Shown here: positions 37,701 through 44,700 of the stretch, piece by piece
Position numbering within the stretch: the stretch's first letter is position 1
How the letters are laid out: each line of letters begins with the position of its first letter
Assembly: GCA_013397845.1 (NCBI GenBank)
Contig: VZTG01010322.1
Coordinates: 1,287,246-1,351,245, forward strand
Source of the DNA: Melanocharis versteri
Taxonomy: Eukaryota > Chordata > Aves > Passeriformes > Melanocharitidae
Length of the DNA stretch: 64,000 bases
Direction: 5' to 3'
Made by a program: the position numbers and the translations under genes
The notes under the pieces: generated by a model
What the model saw: the letters and a program-made list of their open reading frames with translations, nothing else
What the model was told of the DNA's origin: nothing
The model's database searches: none

Positions 37701-40133
37701 TAATTCATCTAGACACCAGGCAAAATTTAATGTTTACACATTATTTTTGTTTGTGGGTTGAGTTTTGTTTTGGTTTTTAAATAATGAATAAATACAGGGA
37801 CTTTTCTGTAGGACTGATTGTTTCAAACAAGATGTACTATTGCTTTGTTGGGTTCTTTGATTACTTTTTTAAAGATGTGATACTCAAATTATTTGATTTC
37901 ATATTGATTTTTGCTATGTTTAAATACTCAGTTTGCATAGTAATGGAAGTAATTTGGGGACATATTTAAACTTTTCAGTATGCTGGGTGCTGTGGATTAT
38001 GTTTCTATTTACAGTAACACAGTATCAGAAAACATGAACTTCTAGACTCTGCAGTTGTTAATTTTTAATTTTTGACATCAGATGGCTGATATCCTCCAAA
38101 CTGTTTCAAAAACCAATGGAACACTGCCTTGTTTTTCTCAGACTTACTCAGGATCATTAGAATAGTCAAAGCACAGGTTTGTCACCAGCTGCTAGGCTTT
38201 CTTTTCTGAAGTGAGCAGTTTTATTTTCTTAATGCTCTAATGCTTGGAATGCACAGTGCTTCCCAAGTAAGTTTTGGTAGCTACACACAACTCTAGGACA
38301 CCTCATAGTCTGAGATAGCTTCTTGTCCTTAACTGGCTGATAGTGAGTGCAAACTGTTACTTACATAATTTATATGCCCTTGCTTTATCATGAAATGAAA
38401 GGAAATTGCATAAGGCATCCATCTTACAGTAGCAGTAATTTCCCTGCTCAGTTTTATCAGCTGGAAATATGTAATTCATTAGTTGACTGGAGATGTTTAA
38501 TCAAGCCAAAGATGTCTGGCTACGTGATTGTGCCTGAAATAAATATTTTACTTAAAAAGTTTATCATTAAACTATCTGCAAATCCACAGTATAGCTTTAG
38601 TGAGAAGCTTCCCTTTTATTTTTAAGGTACTTTAAAAAGAACAAGAAATCATTAGCACTAAGCACCTTTTTTTTGTGGTGTGAAATGGGAGAAAGTACTG
38701 GGTGCATCCCTTCTACCTTTGAAAAATCATTCAAGTTCTGTTGAAACAATTCAGAGTTAACTTCAGTTTGATCTCTCTGATGCAAGTGTGTCTAACAGAA
38801 CTGTTTATAACTTTTCAGACTGAAAAGTCAGTTCCTGGAATCTGGCCTTTGCCAGTAAGACAGATTTTGTGGTCTTAGTTATAATTTTGAAACGCTGAGT
38901 TCACAAGGGAGAATTTATTTGGTAATGTTTCCTAAAATTGTCCTTGTCTAATGTTGAAAAACACTTGCCATTTTGACTACAAATATAGGAAGTATGGAAT
39001 ATTTATTAATATTCCTCCTATGTACATTTGCTCTATCTTGAGACAGATGACTCCTACTGTGCTAAACAGTTATATGTATCTAAAGTTGAGCTCCCTGATA
39101 TGTTGTTAATTTAAAAAAAGAAAATACTCTGTTAATTTCACAGCCTTGGGATAATTTCTTAACATACTGTTCAAAGCTTAGCATCTTGTAGCTTCTGCAT
39201 TCATTGGATTGCTCCTTCCAGTCCAGTTTGTGGGAAACTATGGACTCTCCATTGTCCTATCTAGTATGTCTCAAGTAGGAACATCCAAGCACAGGTAATA
39301 GGAACCACATTGACAACAACCAGAAGGGAAGCTCCTTACCCAGTGAGCAGCTGACCCAGTAGGACTCAGGGTGAGGTTTGGAAGAAATTTATGAGGAGAT
39401 CAAAGGAAAGCTGATCAAGTAATATAAAATAATGATCTATTGAGAGTTACTAGGTTGGCAATCCTCACCAATTTTTAACTCTGCTCAGGTGGAAGTAGTT
39501 GGAAAATAAAAAGTTGAAAATTAAGGAGAGGTGTCACTGTTTTGTACTTGCTTTTGCTCTTCTCTGCACGTCTGCTAATGTCGCTGTTCAAGGCAGTGTC
39601 TGGGCTAGAAAGGTCTGTGTCTGAACTAATACTGTTGAACTTACACTAAAAAAACGTAAGGATTGACATTTCTGGTGAGAAGGCAAAGCCAGTCTTTCAC
39701 AGAGGTATTTGTCACTACAGCAATTCCCAAATAGGTAGCTAATGCTAATGTGGTGACATCCAAAAGTACTAAAAATTAGTGCGCACAAAAATATTTTACC
39801 ATTTTCACAGGCACTGTGAGCACATTATAATCAATTTAACAGTGTATATATGGACTAGGTAGTGATGGGTTTTCAATTCTTCTTCACAGACTGGTCTTTT
39901 TTGTTGAAACCTCTGAAACACAAAGACAATTTAGTTGCTTAATAAATAACATAACAGCATAATGGTCTTTTTAATTTGTAGTCTTAAGCCACTAAATGTT
40001 TTCCTTTCCTAGCTCAATGTCAATTGCAGCAAGCCTGGTGAGTGAAGATACAAAGACCAAGTTTTTGAACAAAATGGGCCAGCTGACTACATCAGGTGCA
40101 ATGTTGGCTAATGTGTTCCAGAGGAAGAAGTAA
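7606..40133 (+). CDS. RELCH: RELCH (KIAA1468), 3' half of the gene, spliced
   Basis: RELCH is a Rab11-binding protein with an N-terminal LisH motif, coiled coil and C-terminal HEAT repeats. With OSBP it promotes cholesterol transfer from recycling endosomes to the trans-Golgi network (family knowledge). The exons here translate to the helical HEAT-repeat C-terminal half and end in NKMGQLTTSGAMLANVFQRK plus a final K, which I recognise as the RELCH C-terminus. Exon phases join correctly at every junction except around the gap at 28408-28744. The visible coding length is 1967 nt when one of the two alternative 83-nt exons is counted. Adding the expected hidden exon of about 64 nt gives about 676 residues plus stop, roughly the last 55% of a protein of about 1216 residues. 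LisH and coiled-coil exons must lie upstream of the window. The identification is very secure; exon boundaries are inferred from GT-AG sites and protein continuity. Confidence 0.96.
7719..11689 (+). other. RELCH intron with a CR1 tail fragment near its 3' end
   Basis: This intron of about 4 kb is AT-rich. The only repeat I recognise is a short CR1 3'-end piece near 11440-11513. No exon is needed between the flanking exons, because the split codon AG|A and the residues on each side are continuous in the family. Confidence 0.85.
11440..11513 (-). mobile_element. CR1 LINE 3'-end fragment
   Basis: The stretch contains tcatagaatagtttgggttg followed by gaagggacgtttgaaggtca. This is the reverse complement of the highly conserved CR1 3' terminus. 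Only the terminal part of about 75 bp is recognisable, so this is a 5'-truncated, diverged, immobile copy. Confidence 0.85.
11690..11780 (+). CDS. RELCH: RELCH coding exon (QMILTGCVAFARHVGP...)
   Basis: This 91-nt exon has the acceptor gttttcag and the donor CAG|gtaact. It completes the split R codon and encodes QMILTGCVAFARHVGPTRVE and AELLPQCWEQ, ending in phase 0. It is HEAT-repeat sequence. The next residues (INHKYPERR) begin the following exon exactly. Confidence 0.95.
13665..13830 (-). mobile_element. CR1 LINE 3'-end fragment, antisense to RELCH
   Basis: It contains gggttggaagggacctta, agaccatctagctccaagc and a run about a bulleted-heading-like conserved block ending cttcacagcctagtaggttt. 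All of these are typical of the CR1 3' region read as reverse complement. The element is 5'-truncated, or rearranged with the reverse-transcriptase fragment about 200 bp further on. Confidence 0.9.
14030..14620 (-). pseudogene. CR1 ORF2 remnant, endonuclease-RT linker and start of RT
   Basis: On the minus strand, 14113-14358 reads GEVPEDWKKANVT and then PGKVLEQSVLQSISKRLKDK, the start of the CR1 reverse transcriptase domain. Upstream, about 14560-14620 in another frame, a TAFF-type linker motif fits the CR1 region before RT. Frame changes and stop codons break it, and it lies much closer to the CR1 3' tail than in a full element. It is a decayed or internally deleted copy with no coding capacity. 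Confidence 0.8.
15502..15573 (+). CDS. RELCH: RELCH coding exon (INHKYPERRLLVAESCGALA...)
   Basis: This exon is 72 nt, phase 0 to phase 0. It encodes INHKYPERRLLVAESCGALA and PYLP between the acceptor tttaccag and the donor gtaagt. Because it is a multiple of three it could be skipped without a frameshift. The 809-nt intron after it holds a G-rich run at 16003-16023. Confidence 0.95.
16003..16023 (+). repeat. G-tract cluster, possible G-quadruplex
   Basis: The run contains four groups of G broken by single A or T bases, on the RNA-sense strand of a RELCH intron, 360 nt before the next exon. The composition fits a G-quadruplex motif. Folding and function are inference. Confidence 0.5.
16383..16523 (+). 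CDS. RELCH: RELCH coding exon (KEIRSSLVLSMLQQMLMEDK...)
   Basis: This exon is 141 nt, phase 0 to phase 0, with the acceptor tttacaaacag and the donor CAG|gtataa. It encodes 47 residues beginning KEIRSSLVLSMLQQMLMEDK and ending YIDDPDKYQQ. It forms a HEAT-type helix pair. The intron after it is 478 nt with nothing recognisable in it. Confidence 0.96.
17002..17166 (+). CDS. RELCH: RELCH coding exon (GFELLLSALGDPSERVVSAT...)
   Basis: This exon is 165 nt, phase 0 to phase 0, encoding 55 residues that begin GFELLLSALGDPSERVVSAT and end LLNKIEKLLR. The acceptor is cttttaccag and the donor AGG|gtatgt. The pattern (short helix, D-P turn, helix) is characteristic of HEAT repeats. The intron after it is 689 nt with a short poly-C run near 17262. 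Confidence 0.96.
17856..18003 (+). CDS. RELCH: RELCH coding exon (EGEHGLDEHKLHMYLSALQS...)
   Basis: This exon is 148 nt, phase 0 to phase 1, encoding EGEHGLDEHKLHMYLSALQS through LQGEVPQIE plus the first base of V. The acceptor is tttgtttcag and the donor gtaaat. The split codon is completed exactly by the exon at 19949. Confidence 0.95.
18361..18500 (+). mobile_element. CR1 LINE 3'-end fragment, sense orientation
   Basis: It reads tcccatccctggcagtattc, then cctgttctagtgcaaggtgt, ending agcccaaaccgttctatgac. These are hallmarks of the CR1 3' end on the + strand. It is a 5'-truncated, diverged copy inside a RELCH intron, opposite in orientation to the CR1 piece at 13665-13830. Confidence 0.9.
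18780..19735 (-). pseudogene. CR1 ORF2 reverse transcriptase remnant
   Basis: On the minus strand, 18961-19476 translates with the RT motifs VTSCVSQGSILGPVAFTIFI, SKFADDTKLSGATDTPEGQ and a DLGVLVSDKTG block. FADD is the YxDD-type catalytic box. Flanking frames continue it: KVKPCLTNLTVL upstream (19537-19731) and IEHLSYEERLKELCMFSLE downstream (18788-18979). The protein changes frame between these blocks, so the element is inactive. With the sense CR1 tail at 18361 it makes up most of the 1.9-kb intron 18004-19948. Confidence 0.92.
19949..20105 (+). CDS. RELCH: RELCH coding exon (VTRFPRPVSPLQDVAVIIGS...)
   Basis: This exon is 157 nt, phase 1 to phase 2. After the split V codon it encodes TRFPRPVSPLQDVAVIIGSR and continues to LLWVVNQ, then CT of a split L codon. 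The acceptor is ctgttacag and the donor gtgagt. The exon is more GC- and CpG-rich than its neighbours. The following intron of 549 nt shows nothing notable. Confidence 0.95.
20655..20778 (+). CDS. RELCH: RELCH coding exon (LPQLIEIVGKINVASTACVH...)
   Basis: This exon is 124 nt, phase 2 to phase 0, encoding LPQLIEIVGKINVASTACVH and EFSRFFWRLCRTFGKIFTNT plus K. The acceptor is gatttttag and the donor AAG|gtaaga. The following intron of 712 nt is AT-rich with nothing notable. Confidence 0.95.
21491..21539 (+). CDS. RELCH: RELCH short coding exon (VKPQFQEILRLSEENI)
   Basis: This exon is 49 nt, phase 0 to phase 1, encoding VKPQFQEILRLSEENI plus the first base of D. The acceptor is ttgcgtag and the donor gtaagt. 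At 49 nt it is the shortest visible exon in the gene. The split codon G|AT completes D at the next exon. Confidence 0.94.
21905..21984 (+). CDS. RELCH: RELCH coding exon (DSTAGNGVLTKATVPIYATG...)
   Basis: This exon is 80 nt, phase 1 to phase 0, encoding STAGNGVLTKATVPIYATGV and LTCYIQ after the split D codon. The acceptor is ttcattag and the donor CAG|gtaggt. The intron that follows has two good acceptors, at 22697 and 22769. Confidence 0.95.
22697..22768 (+). other. RELCH: Possible in-frame 5' extension of the next RELCH exon
   Basis: A strong pyrimidine-rich acceptor (gtctcctctgtag) ends at 22696, 72 nt before the acceptor used for the conserved protein. The 24 codons between, starting LHAIITSAILPAHSSL, have no stop and stay in frame with EEDRKLL. 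Use of this site would insert 24 residues after CYIQ. Splicing there is inferred; I do not recall whether such an isoform is known. Confidence 0.4.
22769..22875 (+). CDS. RELCH: RELCH coding exon (EEDRKLLVGFLEDVMTMLSL...)
   Basis: This exon is 107 nt, phase 0 to phase 2, encoding EEDRKLLVGFLEDVMTMLSL and SHAPLDSLKASFVEL plus GG of a split G codon. The acceptor is cttctttcag and the donor gtaagt. The intron after it is 577 nt with nothing notable. Confidence 0.95.
23453..23552 (+). CDS. RELCH: RELCH coding exon (ANPAYHELLLTVLWYGVVHT...)
   Basis: This exon is 100 nt, phase 2 to phase 0, encoding ANPAYHELLLTVLWYGVVHT and SALVRCTAARMFE. The acceptor is tttcttctag and the donor GAG|gtaagt. It is the shared upstream partner of the two alternative 83-nt exons. 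Confidence 0.96.
23553..27512 (+). other. RELCH intron, 4 kb, with a poly-T tract
   Basis: This AT-rich intron has a 25-base T run at 24258-24282 and a degenerate CA-type run near 26110-26145. I see no exon, RNA gene or transposon in it that I can name. Confidence 0.8.
24258..24282. repeat. Poly-T run, 25 bases
   Basis: This is an uninterrupted T run preceded by another pyrimidine tract, within a RELCH intron. It may be the tail of an old antisense retroposed element, but no body is recognisable. Confidence 0.8.
27513..27595 (+). CDS. RELCH: RELCH alternative exon a (LLVKGVHETLVAQRVVPALI...)
   Basis: This exon is 83 nt, phase 0 to phase 2. It encodes LLVKGVHETLVAQRVVPALI, TLSNDPE and AT of a split codon, which gives I if the next exon begins with T. 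The acceptor is gaccattcag and the donor gtaagt. It is a paralogue of the exon at 28260-28342: same length, same phases, 16 of 28 residues identical. Including both exons, or neither, would shift the frame, so they should be mutually exclusive. I am not certain which form is the canonical one. Confidence 0.88.
28260..28342 (+). CDS. RELCH: RELCH alternative exon b (LTLRGMSEALVDKRVAPALV...)
   Basis: This exon is 83 nt, phase 0 to phase 2. It encodes LTLRGMSEALVDKRVAPALV, TLSSDPE and TT of a split codon, which gives F if the next exon begins with T. The acceptor is ggtttacag and the donor gtgagt. It forms the same helix-turn-helix unit as exon a, 664 nt upstream, with conserved G, E, LV, RV, PAL, TLS and DPE positions. 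Both copies have intact splice sites and an open frame, so neither looks like a pseudo-exon. Confidence 0.92.
28343..30129 (+). other. RELCH: RELCH intronic region with assembly gap hiding an exon
   Basis: Exons a and b end in phase 2, but the next visible exon (30130) begins in phase 0. Direct joining would give an early stop (F, F, W, R, E, stop for exon b). A coding exon with length 1 more than a multiple of three must therefore lie here. In the family about 21 residues (SVRIATIPAFGTIM... type) stand at this point. I did not find them in the readable sequence, so the gap at 28408-28744 is the likely place. Confidence 0.8.
28408..28744. other. Assembly gap (337 N) flanked by poly-T
   Basis: All bases are N. 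T-runs stand on both sides (28394-28407 and 28745-28767), suggesting a homopolymer that broke the assembly. The true length is unknown. Confidence 0.99.
30130..30268 (+). CDS. RELCH: RELCH coding exon (LLERVKMQLASFLEDPQYQD...)
   Basis: This exon is 139 nt, phase 0 to phase 1, encoding LLERVKMQLASFLEDPQYQD, QHSLHTEIIKTFGRVGPNAE and PRFRDE plus the first base of F. The acceptor is ggaatatttaag, preceded by a pyrimidine-rich stretch, and the donor is gtaagt. The intron after it is 353 nt. Confidence 0.95.
30622..30738 (+). CDS. RELCH: RELCH coding exon before the U12 intron (FVIPHLHKLALVNN...)
   Basis: This exon is 117 nt, phase 1 to phase 1, encoding VIPHLHKLALVNNQQSVDSK and RLDIATHLFESYSALSCC plus the first base of F. 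The acceptor is cttttccag. The donor is gtatcctttt, the exact minor-spliceosome consensus, rather than the usual gtaagt. Confidence 0.95.
30739..31307 (+). other. RELCH: U12-type (minor spliceosome) intron
   Basis: The intron begins GTATCCTTT, the U12 5' splice-site consensus. It has a CCTTAAC branch-site motif at 31287-31293 and ends GTTTTAG at 31307, about 15 nt after the branch adenosine. There is no long pyrimidine tract next to the acceptor. Only this acceptor gives the conserved join CC-F-ISEDLMVNH. Confidence 0.92.
30895..31155 (-). mobile_element. LTR fragment of an avian endogenous retrovirus type
   Basis: The stretch resembles, from memory, an LTR family widespread in bird genomes, including blocks near ccaccaagctgctctcactc and ggcagtttaataaagc. 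On the minus strand a gagaataaatc poly(A)-signal context fits an LTR read in that direction. No viral genes are present. It is non-coding and truncated. The family assignment is from recollection, not search. Confidence 0.5.
31308..31396 (+). CDS. RELCH: RELCH coding exon after the U12 intron (FISEDLMVNHFLPG...)
   Basis: This exon is 89 nt, phase 1 to phase 0, encoding ISEDLMVNHFLPGLKCLRTD and MEHLSPEHE after the split F codon. The acceptor is gggttttag and the donor GAG|gtgagc. A second AG at 31315-31316 would give an immediate TAG if used, so the start at 31308 is firm. Confidence 0.95.
31810..32275 (+). mobile_element. CR1 LINE 3'-region fragment, sense orientation
   Basis: The order of blocks is that of the CR1 3' part: tggagtactgtgtctagttc, gggctccccagtagagaagc, ctgttcgccctggagaagag, ggttgtggagtctccatgct and ggttggaccagatggtcctc, ending cactctgtgattctgtga. 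It is the longest CR1 tail in the window, about 465 bp, and it is 5'-truncated. Confidence 0.93.
35066..35105. repeat. TG/TA dinucleotide microsatellite
   Basis: This is an imperfect alternation of tg and ta dinucleotides inside a RELCH intron, likely polymorphic in length. Confidence 0.85.
35839..35909 (+). CDS. RELCH: RELCH coding exon (VILSSMIKECEQKVENKTVQ...)
   Basis: This exon is 71 nt, phase 0 to phase 2, encoding VILSSMIKECEQKVENKTVQ, EPQ and GG of a split G codon. The acceptor is gtgtcttag and the donor gtaaga. The charged helix leads into the disordered C-terminal tail. Confidence 0.95.
35910..40012 (+). other. RELCH last intron, 4.1 kb
   Basis: This is AT-rich sequence. The open frames near 36194-36688 overlap on both strands and show no family resemblance or splice logic. 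I recognise no repeat or RNA gene. Confidence 0.75.
40013..40133 (+). CDS. RELCH: RELCH terminal coding exon with stop codon
   Basis: This is 121 nt of coding sequence from the acceptor cctttcctag to TAA at 40131-40133. It encodes SMSIAASLVSEDTKTKFLNK and MGQLTTSGAMLANVFQRK plus K after the split G codon. The C-terminus is basic and nearly invariant in vertebrates as I remember it. Confidence 0.97.
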
Positions 40134-40518
40134 GATGGGAAAAGGAACTCCCAGCTAACACTAAGGTGGACCTCACTGAGACTGGTTACTGTACTTGAAG
40201 TACTTGCCTTTTAATTTCTTCTGTCTTATGTTCTTGTAGTATAATTTTATTCTAACCTCCAAAGATATTTGCACTGCTTTTGAATATCGCTGTGTATCTG
40301 TTAATTTTGGGTTAACTGTGGTTGATATAAAACTGAAATCATAGTCTGTACCAAGTCCCTGTTCTGTGTTCTTGTCTTTCCAGCATAATTTTTTTTATAT
40401 AGTGGAAGGTTTTGGTTTTTTTATTTCCTGACAGGATATCAGCAAATATCTGTATTATACATGGAGCTATTCTGACGGTACTTAAAATAATGTAAATTTG
40501 AAGTCATTGTCATGAAGT

Positions 40519-40524
40519 AATAAA
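40519..40524 (+). terminator. Candidate proximal poly(A) signal AATAAA
   Basis: This is a canonical hexamer 386 nt after the RELCH stop, in the context gaagtaataaaagtgg. Other hexamers near 40876, 40920 and 41424 are also possible. Confidence 0.5.
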
Positions 40525-41779
40525 AGTGGAGATTACTTATGTATTTAAATTATGAGAGAGTAATGCAGATTTTTTAATTATGTTTCTAAAAAGAAGAGGA
40601 AGAGCCACCAGCATTTGTCTGTGCTTCTAGGGTTGTTTTTGTAAGTATTGTGCATCTTGAATCCAGAGGAATTGCAGTATCTAATGTATGAGACTGCTTG
40701 CACCGCATCAGTCTGCAGGGAATGCTCATGTTTCAGATGCTTTATGCTGACATTGTAAATGCTGTACAAAGTCCTTCAGATAAAATTCTCACATCTATGT
40801 GTTTTTGAGGGATCTTTTTCTTTTGTTGGGGTTTTTGTTTTATTTTAAAGCACTTTACAAGTCTACACATCCACATAAAGGAGAAATAAAGGAAAAACAT
40901 GATAAATTAACAAATGTTAATAAATGTGTAAGCTACTGCACAGAGTCCCCAGTACAGTTCTGCAGGCAGAGGAAACCTTATGCAGGAGAGAGACAGCTTT
41001 CATCGTGCACTCAGTGTGCAGTTCTGTGGACTGTGAAAACTAAAGATATCTTGTTGTTTAGATTGAATTTCAGTTCAAATTTAGTTTTGGAGTATTTGAA
41101 ATTATGTTCAGTTTGATGTGCAGTTTCTTTAAAATGTTAAGTAGACTGCCTACATACTTTTTGAAAATGACATTACAGGGAGTATATTCAACAACTACCA
41201 AATATTTTTGCTAGCAAGGAAGCATTAACAACTAAATCCTTTTCTTCTTATGCAGCACTTTTTTGCCCCCTCTTTATGTCAATGTAAGCTTCTGAAAGTA
41301 AACTCAAGTGCATGCATGAACTGGTATGAGGTAGCAAAATATAAAAGCTCAGGCATTCTCTGACACGGTACCATTCAGCTGGAAGTATGGGCGTCCCTGA
41401 GGACAGGGAAAGCAAAGGAGTGAGGGAATAAAGTATTCTCTCCTGAAACAGAATATGGATGGAATAGCACATCGGGTATCGCCCTTAGATGGAAATGATG
41501 GAGATAACTTGAGGCTTCTGACCGCTCCATGTCTGTGCCTGTTGGCTCTGCATACGCTGTTCCTGCCACGTTTGTGCTGTGACAGGGCCTGCTGCTCACG
41601 TGCGCACCGTCCGTCCCCTTACACTGCACTGATGAAACATTTTTCTGCAGGTTGCAGACAGCTCCATGCCTTCGTGTTGCTCGTTACCATGAAAGTATAC
41701 TTTTAGCAGACTGACTGTGAAATGGAGACATTCCTGAGGAATGGGAAGTGGTGACGTTCCTCTCTATTGTTCTGTTGTC

Positions 41780-41785
41780 AATAAA
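41780..41785 (+). terminator. Candidate distal poly(A) signal AATAAA
   Basis: This is a canonical hexamer in tgtcaataaaaagttttgt, followed within 30 nt by a U/GU-rich stretch (tgccttgtcttgttacttct). That is the best cleavage-site context I see after RELCH. Confidence 0.6.
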
Positions 41786-44700
41786 AAGTTTTGTATACCT
41801 GCCTTGTCTTGTTACTTCTGCTCTTCTCTGAAAAAGATTATCACATCAACAAAGTTGTTACAGGAGAGACATCTAATGCACAGAAATTGTTTAGCCTTAA
41901 CTCTTTTTACATAGCAGGTGGTAGACTGAACTTGCTCAATTTCTTATCCATGTGCTTGGCTCCTAGACCTGTGGCTTTACTGCCATTTTCATGCAGGGTC
42001 TCCTCTTCTCCTATGTCTCCTGTGCCAGATCTGTTTTGGACTTTTTTTCTCCTTCTCTATTCTGACTTCTCCAGCAGTTGCAGTGCCGGAGACAGCTTTG
42101 TAGTCATGAGACTGAAAGAACAGGTCCATGGTTAAGCTTCTGTTTTCCAAAGCAGGGCAGCTGCCTGTGAGAGTGGCTGCTGAACTTCACCTTTGCTGAA
42201 CTTCATCCAATGTTTGGAAAAATTGCGAATTGGCACGAGCCAAGAAACTGTGACAGCAATTTAACTGTGGAGAAAGTGGGATGAGACTCTTTAGTTTGTT
42301 AGTATAAATGTGGCATCTTTACCCCCAAATAGGTCCAGTCTCTCCAGCCCTTGAAAAGTGTAGCTTTTGCTACTCAGGGTTCTACTTTCACAGCAGTTGT
42401 AGAAATTTGAGCAAGGATCTCAGGAAGACCAGCACAGTAACTACTGAGGTGAAAAAATTACCATGTAGGTAGCAAACTTCCAAAGCAGGTTGTCTTCAGG
42501 AGTTTTGCCTCATAAATTTCAGGTCTCTGTTAGTATATGTTGGTTGCAGGAGTTTTTGAAAATGTTTGTTAGTTTTCAAATATGAACAGATTTTCAAGAT
42601 TGCAAGACGTTGTTCTGTGTGGGGTTTGGGGATATTTGAGTTTTTTCTGATTATTCCTCCTAACTATGGCACTGTAGCATTCAGGACTGGAAAAGAAAAG
42701 AGAGACCCATTTAATGAGAAGAATTACCAGAATATTTTAAATTAACCATTCCCCCCCTTTCCTGTTACTATTCAAAATAAGGGAACCTATGTTTTGTTAA
42801 AAGAAAGCAGTTCATCCCCTAAGGGTTGTCTTCAATTGCTTATGGCTCTGCCTGAGTAAGAATTCTGTAAAAAACCTAAATGTTTGCTTTATTGGCACTG
42901 CCTGAACTTCTTCAACCTGCTAGCTTTAAATGTTGAAGGTCTCATTCTGCCCCTTGTGAAATTTCAGACAAAATCTTAGTATCTTTATTTAAAATATTGA
43001 CTCTTGTGTTCTTAAACAAAAGTGATCAGTAGGCTGAAGGTACCTGGCTGCCTCAATACATGTTTTCTGTAGATTAAGCATAAGGCTAACTGATATTATG
43101 CCTATACTTTGTTCTGAAAGAGATTGTTTTCTAGAACCCTAAATTAGGCAAATTGTTCTTTTTGTATCTTCTAATCGAGGTGAATAAAGGGAGCTCCTTA
43201 AGAAAAGCTGCTCAGTCTTCTGTCAGTCTCTTCCTACTCCCCTTCTGCACCAAGAAAAACAATCCTGCTATTACTGTATATGAAAGTATATTCTGGTTAG
43301 GAGAACTAAAAGCCGTGTTTGAATGGAATTGGAGCTAGAGAAGGTGAGGAAGCTGATGGATTGAAAGATTAAAAATTATCCATGAAAAACATCTGTTGTG
43401 AAGAACAAGGAGGAGTTTTTGTAATATATTGAGGCAATTCATTGCTACATAGGGATGATAAGATGATTCAAAAAGGTGCAGAAAAGCAGATTTGTGGGAT
43501 ATTTCTACTCTCTCTGTTGTCACTGTTAATGGCATTTTTCTGTTCCAGGAGTTAGTGGCTCTGTATTTTAGTGCATTTATGAAGGTGGGTATAATGCATT
43601 CAAAATGTTTTAAGTAATTTCCCATATGGAACTTACTGATGTTGGTATTGAAGTAAACCACAAAGTACCAGCACAGGTTCATGGAGCAGAAAGTCGAGGA
43701 GCAAACCGATTGGTATGGCACTGATCCGAGGTGGAATCACAGAATTTCCTGCATCAAATGTAAGTGCTGATGAATAACAGGAATGAAGGCAACCGGATTT
43801 CAATAAACTGATTTACTGGTTTTCTGAGTGCATTTGGCTAATGTTTCAAGCAAATACATTTATGTCCATAGCTAATTTGGTTTAGACTATGAAGTTGGTC
43901 AAGAAAGGCCCAGAGGAGCGTGGTTGTTGAATACAGCTGCTCAGGTCCTGGATGTCAGCAGTGTACACTGATATATCGTGTGTTAACTAATCCAGATGAG
44001 TAACCATGAATGAGCAATCATTTTTTCCAGAGAAGCTCTTTCTAAGATGTTCTTCCTTTAATGCTGGCCAGTTTTATCCATACAGGTAATCTGTAGGAAA
44101 TGATTCTGCTTATAGAGTTAGTAACAGGCAAGTCAGTGGTAAACAGCCTCTGTCTTTGGAGGCATCTGCACTACATGCTGAGCTTGAACATCCATCACAC
44201 TTCCAGTTTGGTGAAGGACTTCCTTAGACTGAAGATTTCCATTTCCTAGAAACTTCTGAGCATGAGCAGTTCTGCAGAAGTCAGTGACTTGAAACAGTGA
44301 CTCATCACTTGGTGTCAAGGGCCAACACCATGGCAGTGGTCAGTCTGGTTCCTTTCCCAGCACTGGGATTGCACGGGCTCGCCACTGCATCCCTCAGTCA
44401 GCCCATGTCAGGCTGGTCTGCACCCTCTTGACTTCACCATCCCACAAAGGCAGAGGGCTGTTTATTCTACCATTTAAACGCTGTGTGTTTGAATATTGCC
44501 ATTCCCAAAACTATTGTGACTGTGGCCTTGTGCTGCTGCTCCTTGCCCTGCACTTTCACAGAGATTTTTCCCATTCCACAACACCTGTGAGGCCTCTTCA
44601 GGAGATGAAGGCAGTGCAGTGGAGTCCTGCTGAAGTGACAGCAGCTGTAGCACAGCCTGTGCCTTGTAGGATCACGTGGGTCGTTCTGTCAGGCATTTGC

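Larger units (their letters stand above)
40134..41785 (+). other. RELCH: RELCH 3' UTR, probable
   Basis: The sequence after the stop has no continuing frame and contains several AATAAA hexamers. I place the probable distal end at the signal ending 41785. The true end is not provable from sequence alone. Confidence 0.6.
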
